64,000 bases of DNA. It comes from Guillardia theta CCMP2712 (lineage: Eukaryota > Cryptophyceae > Pyrenomonadales > Geminigeraceae). The stretch covers positions 491,409 to 555,408 of the forward strand of contig NW_005434627.1 of assembly GCF_000315625.1 (NCBI RefSeq). Direction: 5' to 3'. How positions within the stretch are numbered: the stretch's first letter is position 1; every line of letters begins with the position of its first letter. The translations under genes were made by a program, and so were the position numbers. The notes under the pieces are model-generated. The model was not told where the DNA came from, did no database searches, and saw nothing but the letters and a program-made list of their open reading frames with translations. Shown here piece after piece: positions 1-11,651 of this stretch.

Positions 1-2172
1 CCGCTGTGGGCTTCCGAGTCCTGGTTATGAAGGGGGTAGCCGCTGTGGGCTTCGAGGGGTGGGTCATGGGGAGGGGTACGAAAGGAAGGTTTAAAGGGGG
101 GTGGAGGGGTGGGGTAAAGTTCCAAAATGGAGAGTTGAAAGTTTGAAAGTTGATTTTGATTGGAAAATGATTGCAAAAGTATACGGTTACGACCGTCTCT
201 GATACGTGTAACGGTACGAAACGGGGAGTTTTGAATAGAAAATGATTATAGTTTCAAAAAGTTGAGCGGAAAATGATTACTGCAAACTTTCGTTGACTGG
301 AAATTGATGATTGCCCTCCGCAGAGTCTGTTCTGGGCCGGCGGCACTGAGTCACGAGTCACGGCGTTCAACGGACGGTTTCTTCCCCGGTCAATGATCGA
401 TGATCCGATCAGATTGGACTCCCGGATCCGATCGGTCAGCCGGATCGGAAGGGTTCTGGTCCGACGGACTCCCGTCACTCGGACTCACAGAGTCAGCCTC
501 CGGGCGGTGGCATGCCGCCGCGTACTTGAAACTGAGTTCCGTTACTAAGTTTATTGGCTCAGCCTCTGTGACAACTGCAGTGTATTGAGACGCCGCATTG
601 AGCCCGGCTCAGTGCCAATGGTCACTGTACAGGCGCATGTCATGCCCGGCATGCTCAGCAATGGTCCTAGTCGCCGGGACTCCCCGGACCTGCCTCCGCT
701 CCGACTCAGCGGCCGCACTCAGTGAGTACTGGCCGCCCGGCTAGTCACTCCGGCCCATGCACAGCCTTGGCTGCGGCTGTTGACCGCCGGGCTGACCGGT
801 CGGACCACCGCCGCATCATTACCTCCCGGCCGGCCCGACGGTGCGTGACCACAGTGCCGTGGCCGACAGTCCAGCCAGGCCGGGGGACGGGCAGCCTGGC
901 AGGCCGGGCAGTGTTGCACAGTGCTGCCCGCCCCCGAAGGACTACGAAGGATCCGAAAGGCTACGAAGGACCCGACAGGCTACGAAGGCTGGTATACAGA
1001 TGGGCTAGGCTCCGATCGGTCACCCGGCGTGAATCATCCGAAAGAGCCATGTCTGAAACGGTCGCCCGAGCCCTCGTCCTGGCCGGCTGGTACTTCATCG
1101 TACTCTCCTTGAACCAAGGTAGCCCTTATCCAAAGGGACCGGCATGGAGCCTCCTGCAAAGAACCATCAAAATCTTTGGAAGCAGAGGTGCTGGTACGTT
1201 CAAGGATGAGGCTGAGAGAGAAGTTTAGAAAGCAAACCTGGTCCGTCAGTCCTTGGATTGACATTCCGAGACAAAAGGTTGTTCGCATCCTTGCAAGGCA
1301 TTGACGATTTTGCATTCGTCTTCAGCAGCATGTCAGCGCTAGCGTGCCCCCGTGCAAGAATCTACCTTCAATCCATCCCAGCATTCGTAAACAATCTGAC
1401 CCCTCTTCGCAGTCGCATCAGACCAATACCTACAGCGCTGTCATGGACGAATGATGGTCATTGACTGGGTCGTATTACAAGAATGATTGTCCTTGCCCTT
1501 GTTCTGCCAGCTTTGTCGGCTCATTTGAGTTGTCTGCACCAGCGAGAACAACTGTGAGTTGCATTGTAGTGAATAACAAAGAAACGGTATGCCTTCAATG
1601 TAGGTGAAACACAGCGCCGCACAGCATGCAAGCATGCACACAAGAGCAAGCTGTTTCTGGCCATTTAGATTCATCTTGACAGATGCTCCTGTGCAAACAT
1701 CCCATCAGGGTTTCGCTCCCTCACTCCCTCGCTCGCTCGCTCGCTCGCTCGCTCCCTCCCTCCCTCCCTCCCTCCCTCCCTCCCTCCTCCCTCCCTTCTT
1801 CATTCCTCCTTTCCCCCTCCTTCTCTCTGGCCCTCCGCGCCTGCCTCTCCCTGATCTCATGCTGCCTCGCTCCTGCCACCGGTGACATTCCTCGGTACAA
1901 ACCCCAACCCACCGAAGGGTCAGATGGTAACTTGACTAGAGTGTGGTAATTTAGCAGGAGGGGTTGTTATTTCTGTAATGATGATATGCAGCGAGGAGGG
2001 GTTGAGGAGGGGGGATGGGGGAGAGGCAGAGGCAGAGAAGAGGCAGAAGAGGAGGGGGAGGGGGAGGGGGAGGGGGAGGGAGACGGGGACTGTGAGAGCA
2101 TGCACGGGGGGCGGATGAGAGGGAGAGGGAGAGGGAGAGGGAGAGGGAGAGGGAGAGAGAGGGAGGGAGAGC
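1..2172. other. Repeat-derived left edge without a supported gene
   Basis: Positions 1-130 contain short near-repeats of a phrase like ccgctgtgggcttc and G-runs of the ggggtac type, which recur in other patches of the window. About 340-1080 is a GC-rich island (separate entry). 1720-1800 is a (CTCG)n/(CCCT)n microsatellite, and 2040-2170 is a purine-rich GGGAGA/GAGGGG tract. Open frames here are short or are low-complexity translations of the microsatellites, so I annotate no gene. Confidence 0.6.
340..1080. repeat. GC-rich island A
   Basis: This is an abrupt GC-rich stretch built from a restricted vocabulary: GGCCCG, CCGG, GAGTC and ACTCAGTGA or its complement. For example, TCACGAGTCACGG occurs near 350 and ACTCAGTGAGTACTGG near 718. 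The same vocabulary recurs in five other islands (4210-4390, 12880-13570, 24050-24262, 50450-51740, 55390-55560). The stretch shows no exon-like structure or recognisable protein similarity. It is either a decayed dispersed repeat or a product of a local mutational bias. Confidence 0.5.
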
Positions 2173-2943
2173 ATGGCTGTCATGTTGGAACGATACAAAG
2201 CCTTTGATGAAAACGTGACTGAGTTTGAAAATGGTTGCGGTGGAGATACTGAATATCATGATCATGTCCATCTTGTTTTCCGTGATGGATCTGATGATAG
2301 AGATGCCAAAGAATTACTGTTTTTGTGCCTGCATGCAGCGGGAATATCTGAAAAATGCACAAGGATGCAACATATCTTGTGGGCAGAGAGCAGGGTGATC
2401 ACGATTTGTACCAAGAAGGGATGGCTCGTCAGGGAAGAGGAGGACAGATTGAGACTAGCGCTTAATAGGAGGGGAAGTGATGCGCTTCAAGGATGATGAG
2501 TGTTAATCCTAGCAGGGCTCGACGCCTTTGATCGGATGTTCTCTATCCTCTCCAGACTGGTAGTTCTTGTTCATGAATCGCCATGCTTTTTGCAAGGTGA
2601 CTTGACCTTTCTAGACATTCCTGGCATATGGAGACGCCAACGACACTGTTGGTCTGAACCCAAACAAGGTATTTAACGAACAGCATAATCTGTTTGCTCA
2701 AGGTCCGCAAGGTGTTTGGTGGAGCTCGGAAGTTCTGTGAGGAGGAACTGGGAAAAGACTCTCCTTCACTGGACAAGTGTGAATCACAACTGCTCAAGGA
2801 TGCCACGGGGATATGTGGAGGAGTAATTGACAGGTAGCTGCTGTATGTTTGTTTTCAGCACGTACCTTATCTCGTTGTGTCACAGGTATGGCACTTGCTA
2901 TGCGCCCAAAGGAGGCGTTCAAGATGGATCAGTTCCTTCTTGA
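2173..2943 (+). CDS. Candidate multi-exon gene, small Cys-containing protein, function unknown
   Basis: I do not recognise the product. The 3' part is well supported by consistent phases: exons 2615-2668, 2703-2833 and 2886-2943 are separated by GT-AG introns of 34-55 nt. They end in a peptide with a conserved-looking Cys pattern (KFCEEELGKDSP, then DKCESQLL, GICGGVIDRYGTCY). A short exon at 2536-2559 (MFSILSRL) fits in phase upstream. The first open stretch, from ATG 2173 to about 2480 (starting MAVMLERYKAFDENVTEF), may be the 5' exon, joined through an intron of about 40 nt, but that link is weak. The Cys-rich end is loosely reminiscent of small secreted or saposin-like proteins. I would not assign that. 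Confidence 0.42.
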
Positions 2944-3128
2944 GCCATTAGCAGCCTGCGGTGGGCGATGGACTTGTCTATTTATTCTTTCTCCCTTGCA
3001 TGTTTCCCAGTCTTCACGGTTCAACGGTTCTAGAACGATCGCAGCATGTGGAGAAGACAATGTGATGAACAAAATTGAACTCATTTATTGTAACAAAAAC
3101 TTGTATCCTTTTCTCACACACTCAACAA

Positions 3129-3470
3129 CTAGCATTGCGAATCTTTACTCTGCGTCCGGCGCAGCTTCTCCACAGCAGAGAGCACGTTTGTGAGCAAGAG
3201 GCCAGGAGGTCCTTGGCAATCGATACGCAGAGATCTCTTTGGCTCTGATTGAGAGCGGCCGCAGGATTCCTCTATCATGATGCGGCGACGAGCTGCTGGC
3301 TCAACCCTCCACTCTAACTCATGCTGCGATTGCTCGCTAGTGATTGAGCTAGTAGATGTCGAGCGTTGGATTATGGAATCGTCGTGATAGGAAGAGGTTT
3401 CACGTGAATCAATTCTGTCGTCTTGGGAGGGCTCAGGCATCATTGACAAGGAAAGTTTCCGAGAGGACAT
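3129..3470 (-). CDS. Small Ser-rich hypothetical protein
   Basis: A single uninterrupted 113-codon frame starts at ATG 3470, 3' of an in-frame stop, and 'catag' directly precedes the ATG. The product is hydrophilic and rich in Ser, Arg and Glu, with the stretch STSTSSITSEQSQHELEW followed by a basic segment. It has no signal peptide or membrane helix. Residue use is balanced, unlike the microsatellite-derived frames nearby, which favours real coding. It is convergent with the candidate gene ending at 2943. It could also be the last exon of a longer gene with upstream exons at 3500-3900. Family unknown. Confidence 0.42.
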   Translation of the reverse strand: MSSRKLSLSMMPEPSQDDRIDSRETSSYHDDSIIQRSTSTSSITSEQSQHELEWRVEPAARRRIMIEESCGRSQSEPKRSLRIDCQGPPGLLLTNVLSAVEKLRRTQSKDSQC

Positions 3471-5022
3471 CTATACGTAGTTGAAGGAGATGGGTGCTTT
3501 TCGCGAAATCACCCCGCAACAAGATCTGAAGGCACCGAATAAAGGCAGCAGGGCAGAAGAAGGTAAGAAACGAGAGCTCAGTGGCAGGAAGAGGACGAAG
3601 GAGGGACTAGAAAGGCGGGTAGGGGGGCAAGGAGGGCAAGGAGGATAAGGAGGACAAGGAGCGCAGAAAGATGCTTTGGTTCGTTTCTCGCAGGAGGGGA
3701 CTTGAAATGATGAGAACAGACCTTCGGAAAGAGCGGGGCAAGGAGGAAAGTCTCCGTGAGGACGGGTACTCCAGCAGTCGGGTGGACCGGTCTGCGGAGA
3801 AGATATATTGTTATGGACTCGAAAAAACATCCTTTCAGAGACACCCTCCGTGCTGACAACGGCAGACCGATCTAGGGGTGACCTCCACCCTCCCATCAAA
3901 TCTATATATCACCCGTGGGTAAGCAAGATGTTGTCAGCAACCGTTCGGATTCTCTAAATACGGGTACCAATATCTTTACGATTCGGGCCATCCGTTGGGG
4001 CGGACCAAATCTGCTGATGTTTAGGGCCTCGAAACGCTGTCTCTTGTCCGTTTACTTCATGGCGCAGCCCTGTAGTAAAATAGAGTATGCCCCAACATTG
4101 TCCCCAAGTGTCGCCAGTAGTACTACATGACCAGGTACCGTCACCGGTTGGAGTGTACTTGGATTTAACTTAACTTTGAGTAAAACATTCCACTGGAGCA
4201 TTCGAGTCTCATCACGTCACACTCACGTCACGAGCGCGCGCGGCCGGCCCCCGGCCCGGATAATGACCGGGGCCGGCAGGGCCCGCGGCCGCCCGGCCCG
4301 GCCCCCCTCACAGTGCCGCCCGGCCCGGACCCCCGCAGCACTCTGACTCAGTGACAGTGGCTCATTTGACCCGGAGCCCGGTCCGGTGGAAGGCAGAAGC
4401 CAAGCCATCCAGCTAGTATAACCGAACCAGGGAAAGAACCATGGAAGAACCATGGAAGATGATCAAGGTGGCGGGAAGGGAGGAAAGATGGCGGGAAGGG
4501 AGGAAAGATGGCGGGAAGCGAACGGTCATGGCCAGGAGAGGAGGATCAGATAGATAGGAAGAAGCACGGAGAGAAATGAGAAGGCTGAAGGTTGAATTAA
4601 GGGGGTGAATATCTGAGAGATTGAGGCAAGCGAAACAGAGTGGTACACCTCTGTTTAGCAAAACAGCGAAATAGAGTTGTGCAGAGGAAGTTGTTTGAGA
4701 AATGAATCTTGCAAGCAAGATGTGTGAGAGAGCAATGGCATGAAGGAATGTTGTGTATGATGCCATCCTGCTGATGTGGTTTGAACTGCCAGACAGTTGT
4801 TCTTATTCGCTGTATTGTTGTCTTAATTCCGCAAGCTGTTGCAAGGCTTTGAGAGGAGAATCTTGTGCTAGCATGCAACTGCAGGGAACTAAACATTCTA
4901 CATCCACTAGATCTGAACGAGGAACAGAGGATGGTACATGATGTATCACGATGATGACATCTTCCTTCGCCTGTTTGCAGGTTCAAGTGGATTACAACGG
5001 TGCTTTCACATAAGGCTGCAGG
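3471..5022. other. Intergenic, includes GC-rich island B and a dispersed motif
   Basis: No gene is supported. 3560-3680 is purine-rich and of low complexity. 4210-4390 is GC-rich island B, with CGGCCCGG words and ACTCAGTGACAGTGG. It is bordered at 4165-4184 by a 20-base motif that recurs exactly at 46659-46678 (see repeat entry). 4460-4520 carries three tandem copies of a 19-bp GGCGGGAAG...GGAAAGAT unit. Confidence 0.5.
4165..4184 (-). repeat. Dispersed 20-base motif TTTACTCAAAGTTAAGTTAA, copy 1
   Basis: Read on the minus strand, this copy matches 46659-46678 at 20 of 20 bases and 24276-24292 at the first 17. In copies 1 and 2 the motif lies just 3' of a GC-rich island in the same relative orientation, as expected for an end of a decayed repeat family. 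Confidence 0.6.
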
Positions 5023-6405
5023 ATGGCGTTAGACGACATTGTTCTCCCTGGATCGAGATCCGGACATCGTCCTGTTCAGGTTGCACCTGATGAGAGCTAA
5101 AAATGGCTGTGATGATGATCATGATCATGATCATGATTGATGACGACGACGACGACGATGACTTCGTCGATGATGACTACCACTCGGACCCAGATGGTGG
5201 TGGTAGAGATGATGAATACGATGACGATGACGATGATGATGACGATTGTGCTAACCATGATGATGACGACCATCAATGAGATGATGTCAATAAGATGTTA
5301 TCTGCTGTTGCTGACGAGGAAGCTCCAGCTGATAACGCCTGTTCCTGGCCTTGTGGTGAAGACGAAGGACGTGAAAGGAAAGAAGGTGAGCTTGCTTGTC
5401 TCGTGAGAGTCCTGCTGACAATGACACCCGATAGATTTTCATTAACCTCGTGATGCACGACATCGTCAAGATGCCTGTGGACGTGAATATGTGTGAGGTG
5501 AATTATTTTCCTCTCTCATGAGCACTCAAGATGTCTTGTATCTGCTCACCAGCCCTCAACATGTATCCTCCTCAATATGTCTTGTGTCTTCTCACCAGCC
5601 CTGAACATGTATCCCCTCCATCTCATCAAAGTTTGACATGTTATGATATCATCCTCGTTGTCATGTCATGATTGTAGGTAGCCCGAGAGCACATCGCGGA
5701 GCGAGGCCTGTCAAACCTGCGGGTCCCCTTGGACGTCAGCGGTGAGCAACTGCTGTGCTTTCACTTCCAGCCCCCTCCCTGCCTGCGCTCCCACAGTGCA
5801 AGCTTGACTGACTTGTGGCAGATCCAAGGGATACGGAAGACAAACGGGGGGACAAGGTGAGGCTGCTGGGGAGTGACAAGGAACTCTTGTGGTGGGTGAA
5901 CTGCTGCAGGCCACGGCCATCGACGTCATGTTCAACACCTTCCTCCTGGACCGGTGAGCAGAGGCATCGACTGTGTCCTCCACAAGCTGATGGACTTGAG
6001 CAGGGCCATGCACGGGCAAGGGGAGATTGAGGTCCCTATTCAAGCTCTGTTGCCTTACTCCTGCTCCTCCTCCTCGTTCATCACCTCCTCGTCCTCCTCC
6101 TCCGACCTACTACTACTCGCCTTCCCTCTCATTCCCTCCCTCTCTTGCTATCTTTTGGCTCTCCCCTCCTGCCTCTCGTTCCTTCGTGTGTTTCTCTTTC
6201 GTCTTCGCGTTGCTGTGCCTCGCTGTCTGCTCACGTTCCTCTAGGGGGTTCCTACTCGCATCTACTTCCAGCAGGAGCTTGCCTCATTGGCAATCAAGGA
6301 TGTTGAGGATGTGTTGAAAGTCGGCATTGGTGACCTCCCCATCATCATCCTGATCATCATCTTCCTCATCCTGATCATCATCATCATTATCATTATTATC
6401 ATCAT

Positions 6406-6439
<34 letters not shown>

Positions 6440-9400
6440 TCCATCATCTCCATCATCATCATCTCCATCATCATCATCATCATCATCATAATCTCCTGCG
6501 CCTGCCCGTCAACTTGTTCCCCCCTTACTTCTCTTCCCATCCTTCTCCACTTCATTTCGTCCTCTTGTTCCTTCCATTTGTGTCTTCTGCATCTGCATAC
6601 TCCTCCTCCGCCTACTCCTTCTCTCGGGTGATGTTTATTGCAGATAGAAACAATTTCAAGATTTTGAAATGCAACTACAAGGGAGGAGCAAAACCTGAAC
6701 CGTTCCCTTACGTTGAAGGGGCATGGGATAAACAGCAAGGTGAACACAGTCATGACAAGATGGGGGAGGAGGAGGTGGAGGACAGGTGGTGAAATCCTTT
6801 CCGCAGAATCAAGCAAAGCTTCTACTCGGAAGAGAGCGACTGGTGCGAGCGAGGGCTTGACAGGTGAAGGAGGAGGAACAAAAGGCAGAAAACAAGTTCG
6901 AGGAGGAGGAGGAGTAGGATGTGCAGCAGCAGCAGCAGCAGCGGCAGCAGCAGCAGCAGCAGCAGGAAGTGGATATGCCAGGAGGGCATAAGAGAAAATG
7001 TTTGAGGAGCAGGAGCAGCAGCAATACAGGAGGAGCAGCAGCAGGAGGCGGGAGGAGGAGGAGGAAAACATGCTAGGAGGAGGAGGAGGAAAACATGCTA
7101 GGAGGAGGAGAAGGAGGAGGAGGAGGAGGAGAAGGAGGAGGAGGATACCGCAGGGTGACATGCAGTGGTGTAGGGCCCTTGTCTTCGAACCCTCCCCCCA
7201 TCAAGAAGGTCTGCATGTGACCAGCTGCCCCCCCTGCTGACGAGGAAGTTGCATAGGACGACATAGCGATCAGCGAAGCCATCGATGCTGATGAAATCTG
7301 CGCTGTGTCAACCACGCGGAAAAAGCCGTCTAATGTATGACTGTTCGTCTTCCTCCTCCTCCTCCTACTCCTCCTCTTCCTCCTCCTCCTCCTCCTCATC
7401 CTCATCCTCATCCTCATCCTCATCCTCATCCTCATCCTCATCCTCATCCTCTTTTACATTTTTCTCTTTGACGTCCTTCTCCTTCACGTACTCCTCTTCT
7501 TTCATCTCCTCCTCCTCCTCCTCCTCCTCCTCCGTTTTCCCTTTCTCCTCATTCTGTTCTTCCCCACGATCTCCAACTCCTCATTTCAACTTTTCCTCTT
7601 CCTCTCCTCGACCCTCACTGGTCAGCAGGTGGTCAAGAAAGGTTTTCTCATGGGTGATGGAGCTGGAAAGGTGTGTGTATAGGGATGTTACAAATCGACG
7701 AGAAAATCTCTTGACTTCTCAAATGTTTGCTTCTTCTCCTTCTCAAATCTTTGCTTCTTCTCCTTCTCAAATCTTTGCTTCTTCTCCTTCTCAAATCTTT
7801 GCTTCTTCTCCTTCTCAAATCTTTGCTTCTTCTCCTTCTCAAATCTTTGCTTCTTCTCCTTCTCAAATCTTTGCTTCTTCTCCTTCTCAAATCTTTGCTT
7901 CTTCTCCTTCTGCTTCTTGCTACCTCCCTTTCCTCCTCCTTGTGTTCCTCCTCCCCGCCTCCCTCCTGCTCCCGTTCCTTCTCCTCTCTGCTACATCTTC
8001 GCCGTTCTGCTCATCCTCCTGACCTCACTCTCTTCTTCTGCTCTTCTCTACCGCACTTCTTGACTCCTCTCCTTCTGGGAGCTCTGAACCATCTCCTGCA
8101 GCTGTACAAGAACGATGATGGTACATACGGCAGCAACGAACAGGCTGGAGCGATCGACTCGTCAGAACAGGTGAGGCCGTTTGATGGTAGTGTTTGATGA
8201 AAATGATTGATGAAAGCGTGTGCTGAAAATGGTTTTTGATCACTGTTGTTCTAAATCAAGTTAGCAACAAAACGATTGCAAACGATAAGAATGCTCAAGT
8301 TGCAAAACGATGATTGCTGTAATGACGATTATTTCAACCACAAACAAGAGGAACGATTGCGATGACGATCAAAACTATCGTGAAGGAATCGCTGACTGAC
8401 TTGAACCTTCAGATGCGTCAGCAACAACTCGCGCACCTGCCTGAAAGCCTGAGAAAGAAATGTGCGATTGTAGACACGACGAAAATGTCCAAGGTAACGA
8501 AAGAGGGAGGGGAGGAAGGATCTGAAACTGCGTCAGGACGAGATTCAGGATGCGATGAGCCAATACGCCAACACCGGTGAGCCTTGACGGAGAGGAGAGC
8601 GGAGTCATGGTGTGGGGAGGCGATGTGGACTTTTGAGAGGAGGACGAGGGCGAGGGAGAAGACGAAGACGGGGACTGGGACAGGGACGAGAATGAAGAGA
8701 AGGAGGAAGAGGGGGAGGATGGAAGGGTGGAATTAAGTTCCAAGAAGGACGGAGGCAAGGAGGTTGAAGGAGGCGAGGAAGTAGGAGGGAGCAGGGAGAG
8801 GAGCTCAAGTGCAGCAGTGGACGTGTTTCACTGTTGGTTTGTCAGGACGAGTCTTGTCTGGTCCAGCCGCTCCAGGAGGCAGCGCACGTAACGACCCGCA
8901 ATATGAACGAGAGTTTGCAAAGTTATACAAGAAGGTGAGCAGGAGCAGGAGCAGGGAGCAGGGAGCAGGGAGCAGTGAGGAGGAGCTGTTGTTGGTGCTG
9001 ATGGAGTAATTGTTGATGCAGGCAGAAGCTGAAGCACCTGAACCAACTTTTGCTCTAGGAGGACTGAGGTTTGAACATCGCAATGATGAGGAGGGCGAGG
9101 GCGAGGGCGAGGGCGAGGAGGAGGGCGAGGAGGAGGAAGAATGATCGCGAGAGGGGCATGGGCCGGGCCAGGGGCAGCAGATGTCAAATCCTTGTTCGAA
9201 CATATTTTCATGTGGGTGAACAAACGATCTGCTCTGATCTTTCCCGCAGGTCAAGTGGAAAAAGTCGAATCAAGGTCGAACGAAGTTCTACTGTTCACTT
9301 CTGCCCCTGCCGCTCCTTGACTTCGCACCCTCCTCGTTCTCCCCCAACCCTACTACCTGCCCCTTCACTTTCCTCTTTTCCTTCTCTTTCTCCTCCTGCG

Positions 9401-10236
9401 CTTCATCATGGCCACACTTACCATCACCGTCGACATCTCCATCATCATTGACAAATAGCATTATCATCATCATCATCATCATCACTCATCATCATCATCA
9501 CCACCACCATCACCATCGTCATCATCACTCATCATCATCACCACCATCACCACCATCATCATCACCATCACCGCCACCACCATTACCACCATCACTTCCC
9601 TCACGAGCACTCCAGGAGCTTCAACACAAGTGTTCGCCCATCCATGAGGAGGAGCAACTGACTGGGTTCGCCCTCTCAGTGTCTCTACCGGACGGCGTCT
9701 CAAGTAACTACAGAGTTTGACATCTCCGACTCGCTGACCTTCCTCGCCAGCCATCGAAGATGTAGACGTCGAGGTCTCAGCGTTCAAGGTTCTTCAACTC
9801 CTCTGCTCCTTCCCGTCCTCTTCCTCTGTCCCCCTTCCGCCTTTCTTCTCTTCCCATCCTCAGTCTCCGTTTCTCCTGCTCCTGACCCTCTCGTCTCTCC
9901 CTCCCTCCTCCTTTCGGACAGGTTGAGATCAAGACCCGCGATGGTTCGCATGCTCTCAACCTAGCATGGCCATCTCCTGTAGATCCAGACGCGGTGAGGA
10001 GGGGGGAGGTGGGAGGGGGAAGGCAGGGGCGAGGAAAGGAGGGGGGGAGAGAAGGAAGGGAAGCAATCGACCTCACGCGCGTACAGGTCTCAGCGAAGAT
10101 GAAGAAGAAGACAAAGGAGGTAAGTCGAGGATGGAGGGAGACAGGGAGGAGGAGGAGGGAGGAGGAGGAGGGAAAGGGAGGAATAATATTGACAATGCAA
10201 CAGTTGAAACTCGTCGTTCCTGTTGCGGTCGAATGA
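5023..10236 (+). CDS. PIH1-domain protein with C-terminal CS-like domain (R2TP/dynein-assembly factor type)
   Basis: PIH1 proteins are HSP90 co-chaperone adaptors of R2TP complexes; the Kintoun/PIH1D3 branch preassembles axonemal dynein in the cytoplasm. Phase-consistent exons: 5023-5079, ~5329-5385, 5435-5497, 5678-5741, 5822-5856, 5910-5953, ~6245-6334, 6644-6739, 7629-7670, 8102-8170, 8413-8493, 8537-8576, 8846-8934, 9022-9068, 9250-9274, 9616-9703, 9751-9788, 9922-9993, 10087-10119 and 10204-10236. The N-terminal half shows the PIH1 core: [42 protein letters not shown]. The C-terminal half shows a CS-like beta sandwich: [56 protein letters not shown]. The phase at the ~6245 exon does not close, and at least one exon is missing between 6740 and 7628. 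Introns carry ATC, GAG, CTC and 24-bp repeats. Family confidence is high; subfamily is open. Confidence 0.78.
6340..6492. repeat. (ATC)n microsatellite in a PIH1 gene intron
   Basis: An imperfect trinucleotide ATC/CAT tract fills most of the intron between the exon ending near 6334 and the exon at 6644. Translating either strand gives long Ile or Met runs, which are artefacts. Confidence 0.85.
7722..7909. repeat. 24-bp tandem repeat, about 8 copies, intronic
   Basis: The unit TTTGCTTCTTCTCCTTCT plus CAAATC is repeated nearly perfectly about eight times inside the intron 7671-8101 of the PIH1 gene. The unit is a multiple of three, so translations give a regular FASSPSQI peptide on + and an Arg-rich one on -. 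The flanking splice sites and phase-0 exon joining (GDGAGK to LYKNDD) say it is intronic. Confidence 0.8.
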
Positions 10237-10425
10237 AGGCGAGGCTTCAAAATAAACCCAATCTTACAACTTCAAATCAATATGATACAATTTAACAACT
10301 ATCACACCACCATCACTCGCTTCCCTCCTGTTCGCACATGTAAGAAGAGCAAAGACCAACACTGATCTGCAAACCGTCCGGCGTCTGAGTCGATCGGATG
10401 ATATTGCATTGCTGCGTCGCCCCCG

Positions 10426-11651
10426 TCAGCCGCTCAAGGACTCTGATTGCAGTCTCACCATGGTCGAAGGAGGCTCGATCAAAGTCGGCTTCCACGCAAC
10501 TGCAATCCAGTCAGGTGGACGATAGCAGGACAGGACGGGATAGCAGCGGCGGGAGCATCAGAAGAAGCAGGAGCAGAAGCAGTACGTCAACAAAGTTGAG
10601 AGGAATGCGCAAGGAAGGTTGAGAGTGACAGATAGTCGAGAAGAAGAAGGATCAGCAGAAGATCGATGATGACGATGTGTGCGTCCCCATACCATAGTTC
10701 GGCATCACTCCTTTCGTCTCGGTCCAGAACTTTCGTGACTACGTCATCGTCAATTCATTGTTATTATCATCACCACCACAATTATCATAATGTCCATTAT
10801 CATCATCATGATCATCACAACCACAACACAACCACCATGATCGTTGTCGTCGTCGTCGTCATCATCATCAGCATCAGCATCGTCGTCATCGTCGTCGTCG
10901 TCATCATCATCATCAGGAGCAGCAGCAGCAGCATTGACATCATGTACAGTTGCAAGCAGACAACAAGCACCTCGATTGCGTCTGACGAGATGTGAGGGCT
11001 GACAATATCAGCGCCAACTTCAATCTTCGACTCAACAAGTGACAGCCTCTTGTTCAACGACCCGTTGGCCAAAATCTACAGACCCATATCAGAATGTCTT
11101 GTGTCTTCAAGTAAATCGCCTCAGTACTCCATTTCTCACCCCTTTCAAATCTTGATCGTTCCCTGCCAGTCTTGCTTCTTCCCACTGCCTTCGAAGAGCC
11201 TTGGAGCAGATCAGCAGAGTTGTCAATCTTTGAAATCAATCACAGCAAGGTCGTCTTCTTCGCTGTCTTCTCTCCTCCTATCCCAACTGGGTGGCATCTG
11301 GAAATTTGAGCCTGATAAAGAAAAATGAGCAAGGGGGAGACGAGGAGGAGACAAGAACAGGACAACGTCAAAAGCTAGGGGAAATGGGAAAGGCAGGGGA
11401 ATGAGGACGGAAAGTGGAAAGGGAGGAAGCAGGAGGGGGTAGGGGAAGGGGAGGGAGAGGAGAGCACTGGAGGCTCTAGTCTAGAGCCACGACTCACCCG
11501 TGCATGCTGAGAGTGTATCCGAAGTCGCATCGCTCTCATCGTCATCGTAGAGGTCTGATGTCTTGGTTGCTAAGGCGTCTGCCCTGTTGGTTCGCAGCTT
11601 GAAGGCTGCAGCAACAACCCCCCTTGTAAGCACCCTGCCGTTCTCCCACAT
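10426..11651 (-). CDS. 168-aa hypothetical protein, six exons
   Basis: Function not recognised. The exons, from 5', are 11651-11498, 11311-11244, 11199-11140, 11075-10971, 10738-10693 and 10499-10426. Every junction is GT-AG and the phases close exactly to 169 codons. The product starts MWENGRVLTRGVVAAAFK. It has an acidic patch (DLYDDDESD and REDSEEDDLA), then a helical basic segment (LRRQWEEARLAG), then KFWTETKGVMPNY and a Pro-rich end (AWKPTLIEPPST). No membrane helix or signal peptide is visible. Introns are 44-232 nt. It converges on the PIH1 gene with only 189 bp between stop codons, so the 3' UTRs probably overlap. The WTETKGVMPNY block is the best handle for a homology search. Confidence 0.62.

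Noticed and set aside
2849-3193. 114-codon plus-strand frame continuing past 2943
   Set aside because: A different frame fits the splice phases and ends at 2943. The longer frame overlaps the minus-strand gene at 3129-3470 and looks like 3' flank.
5137-5330. Met/Thr-rich frame or Asp-rich alternative frame before the PIH1 exon
   Set aside because: It comes from a GATGAC repeat. The phase-0 join from exon 1 to [10 protein letters not shown] works without it, although a coding acidic stretch cannot be fully excluded.
6262-7161. 299-codon frame on the minus strand
   Set aside because: It is a chain of Leu, Ala, Met and Cys runs from microsatellites and overlaps the PIH1 exon at 6644-6739 on the other strand.
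7722-7909. CRISPR-like or short regular repeat array
   Set aside because: Units are contiguous with no spacers and lie in a eukaryotic intron.
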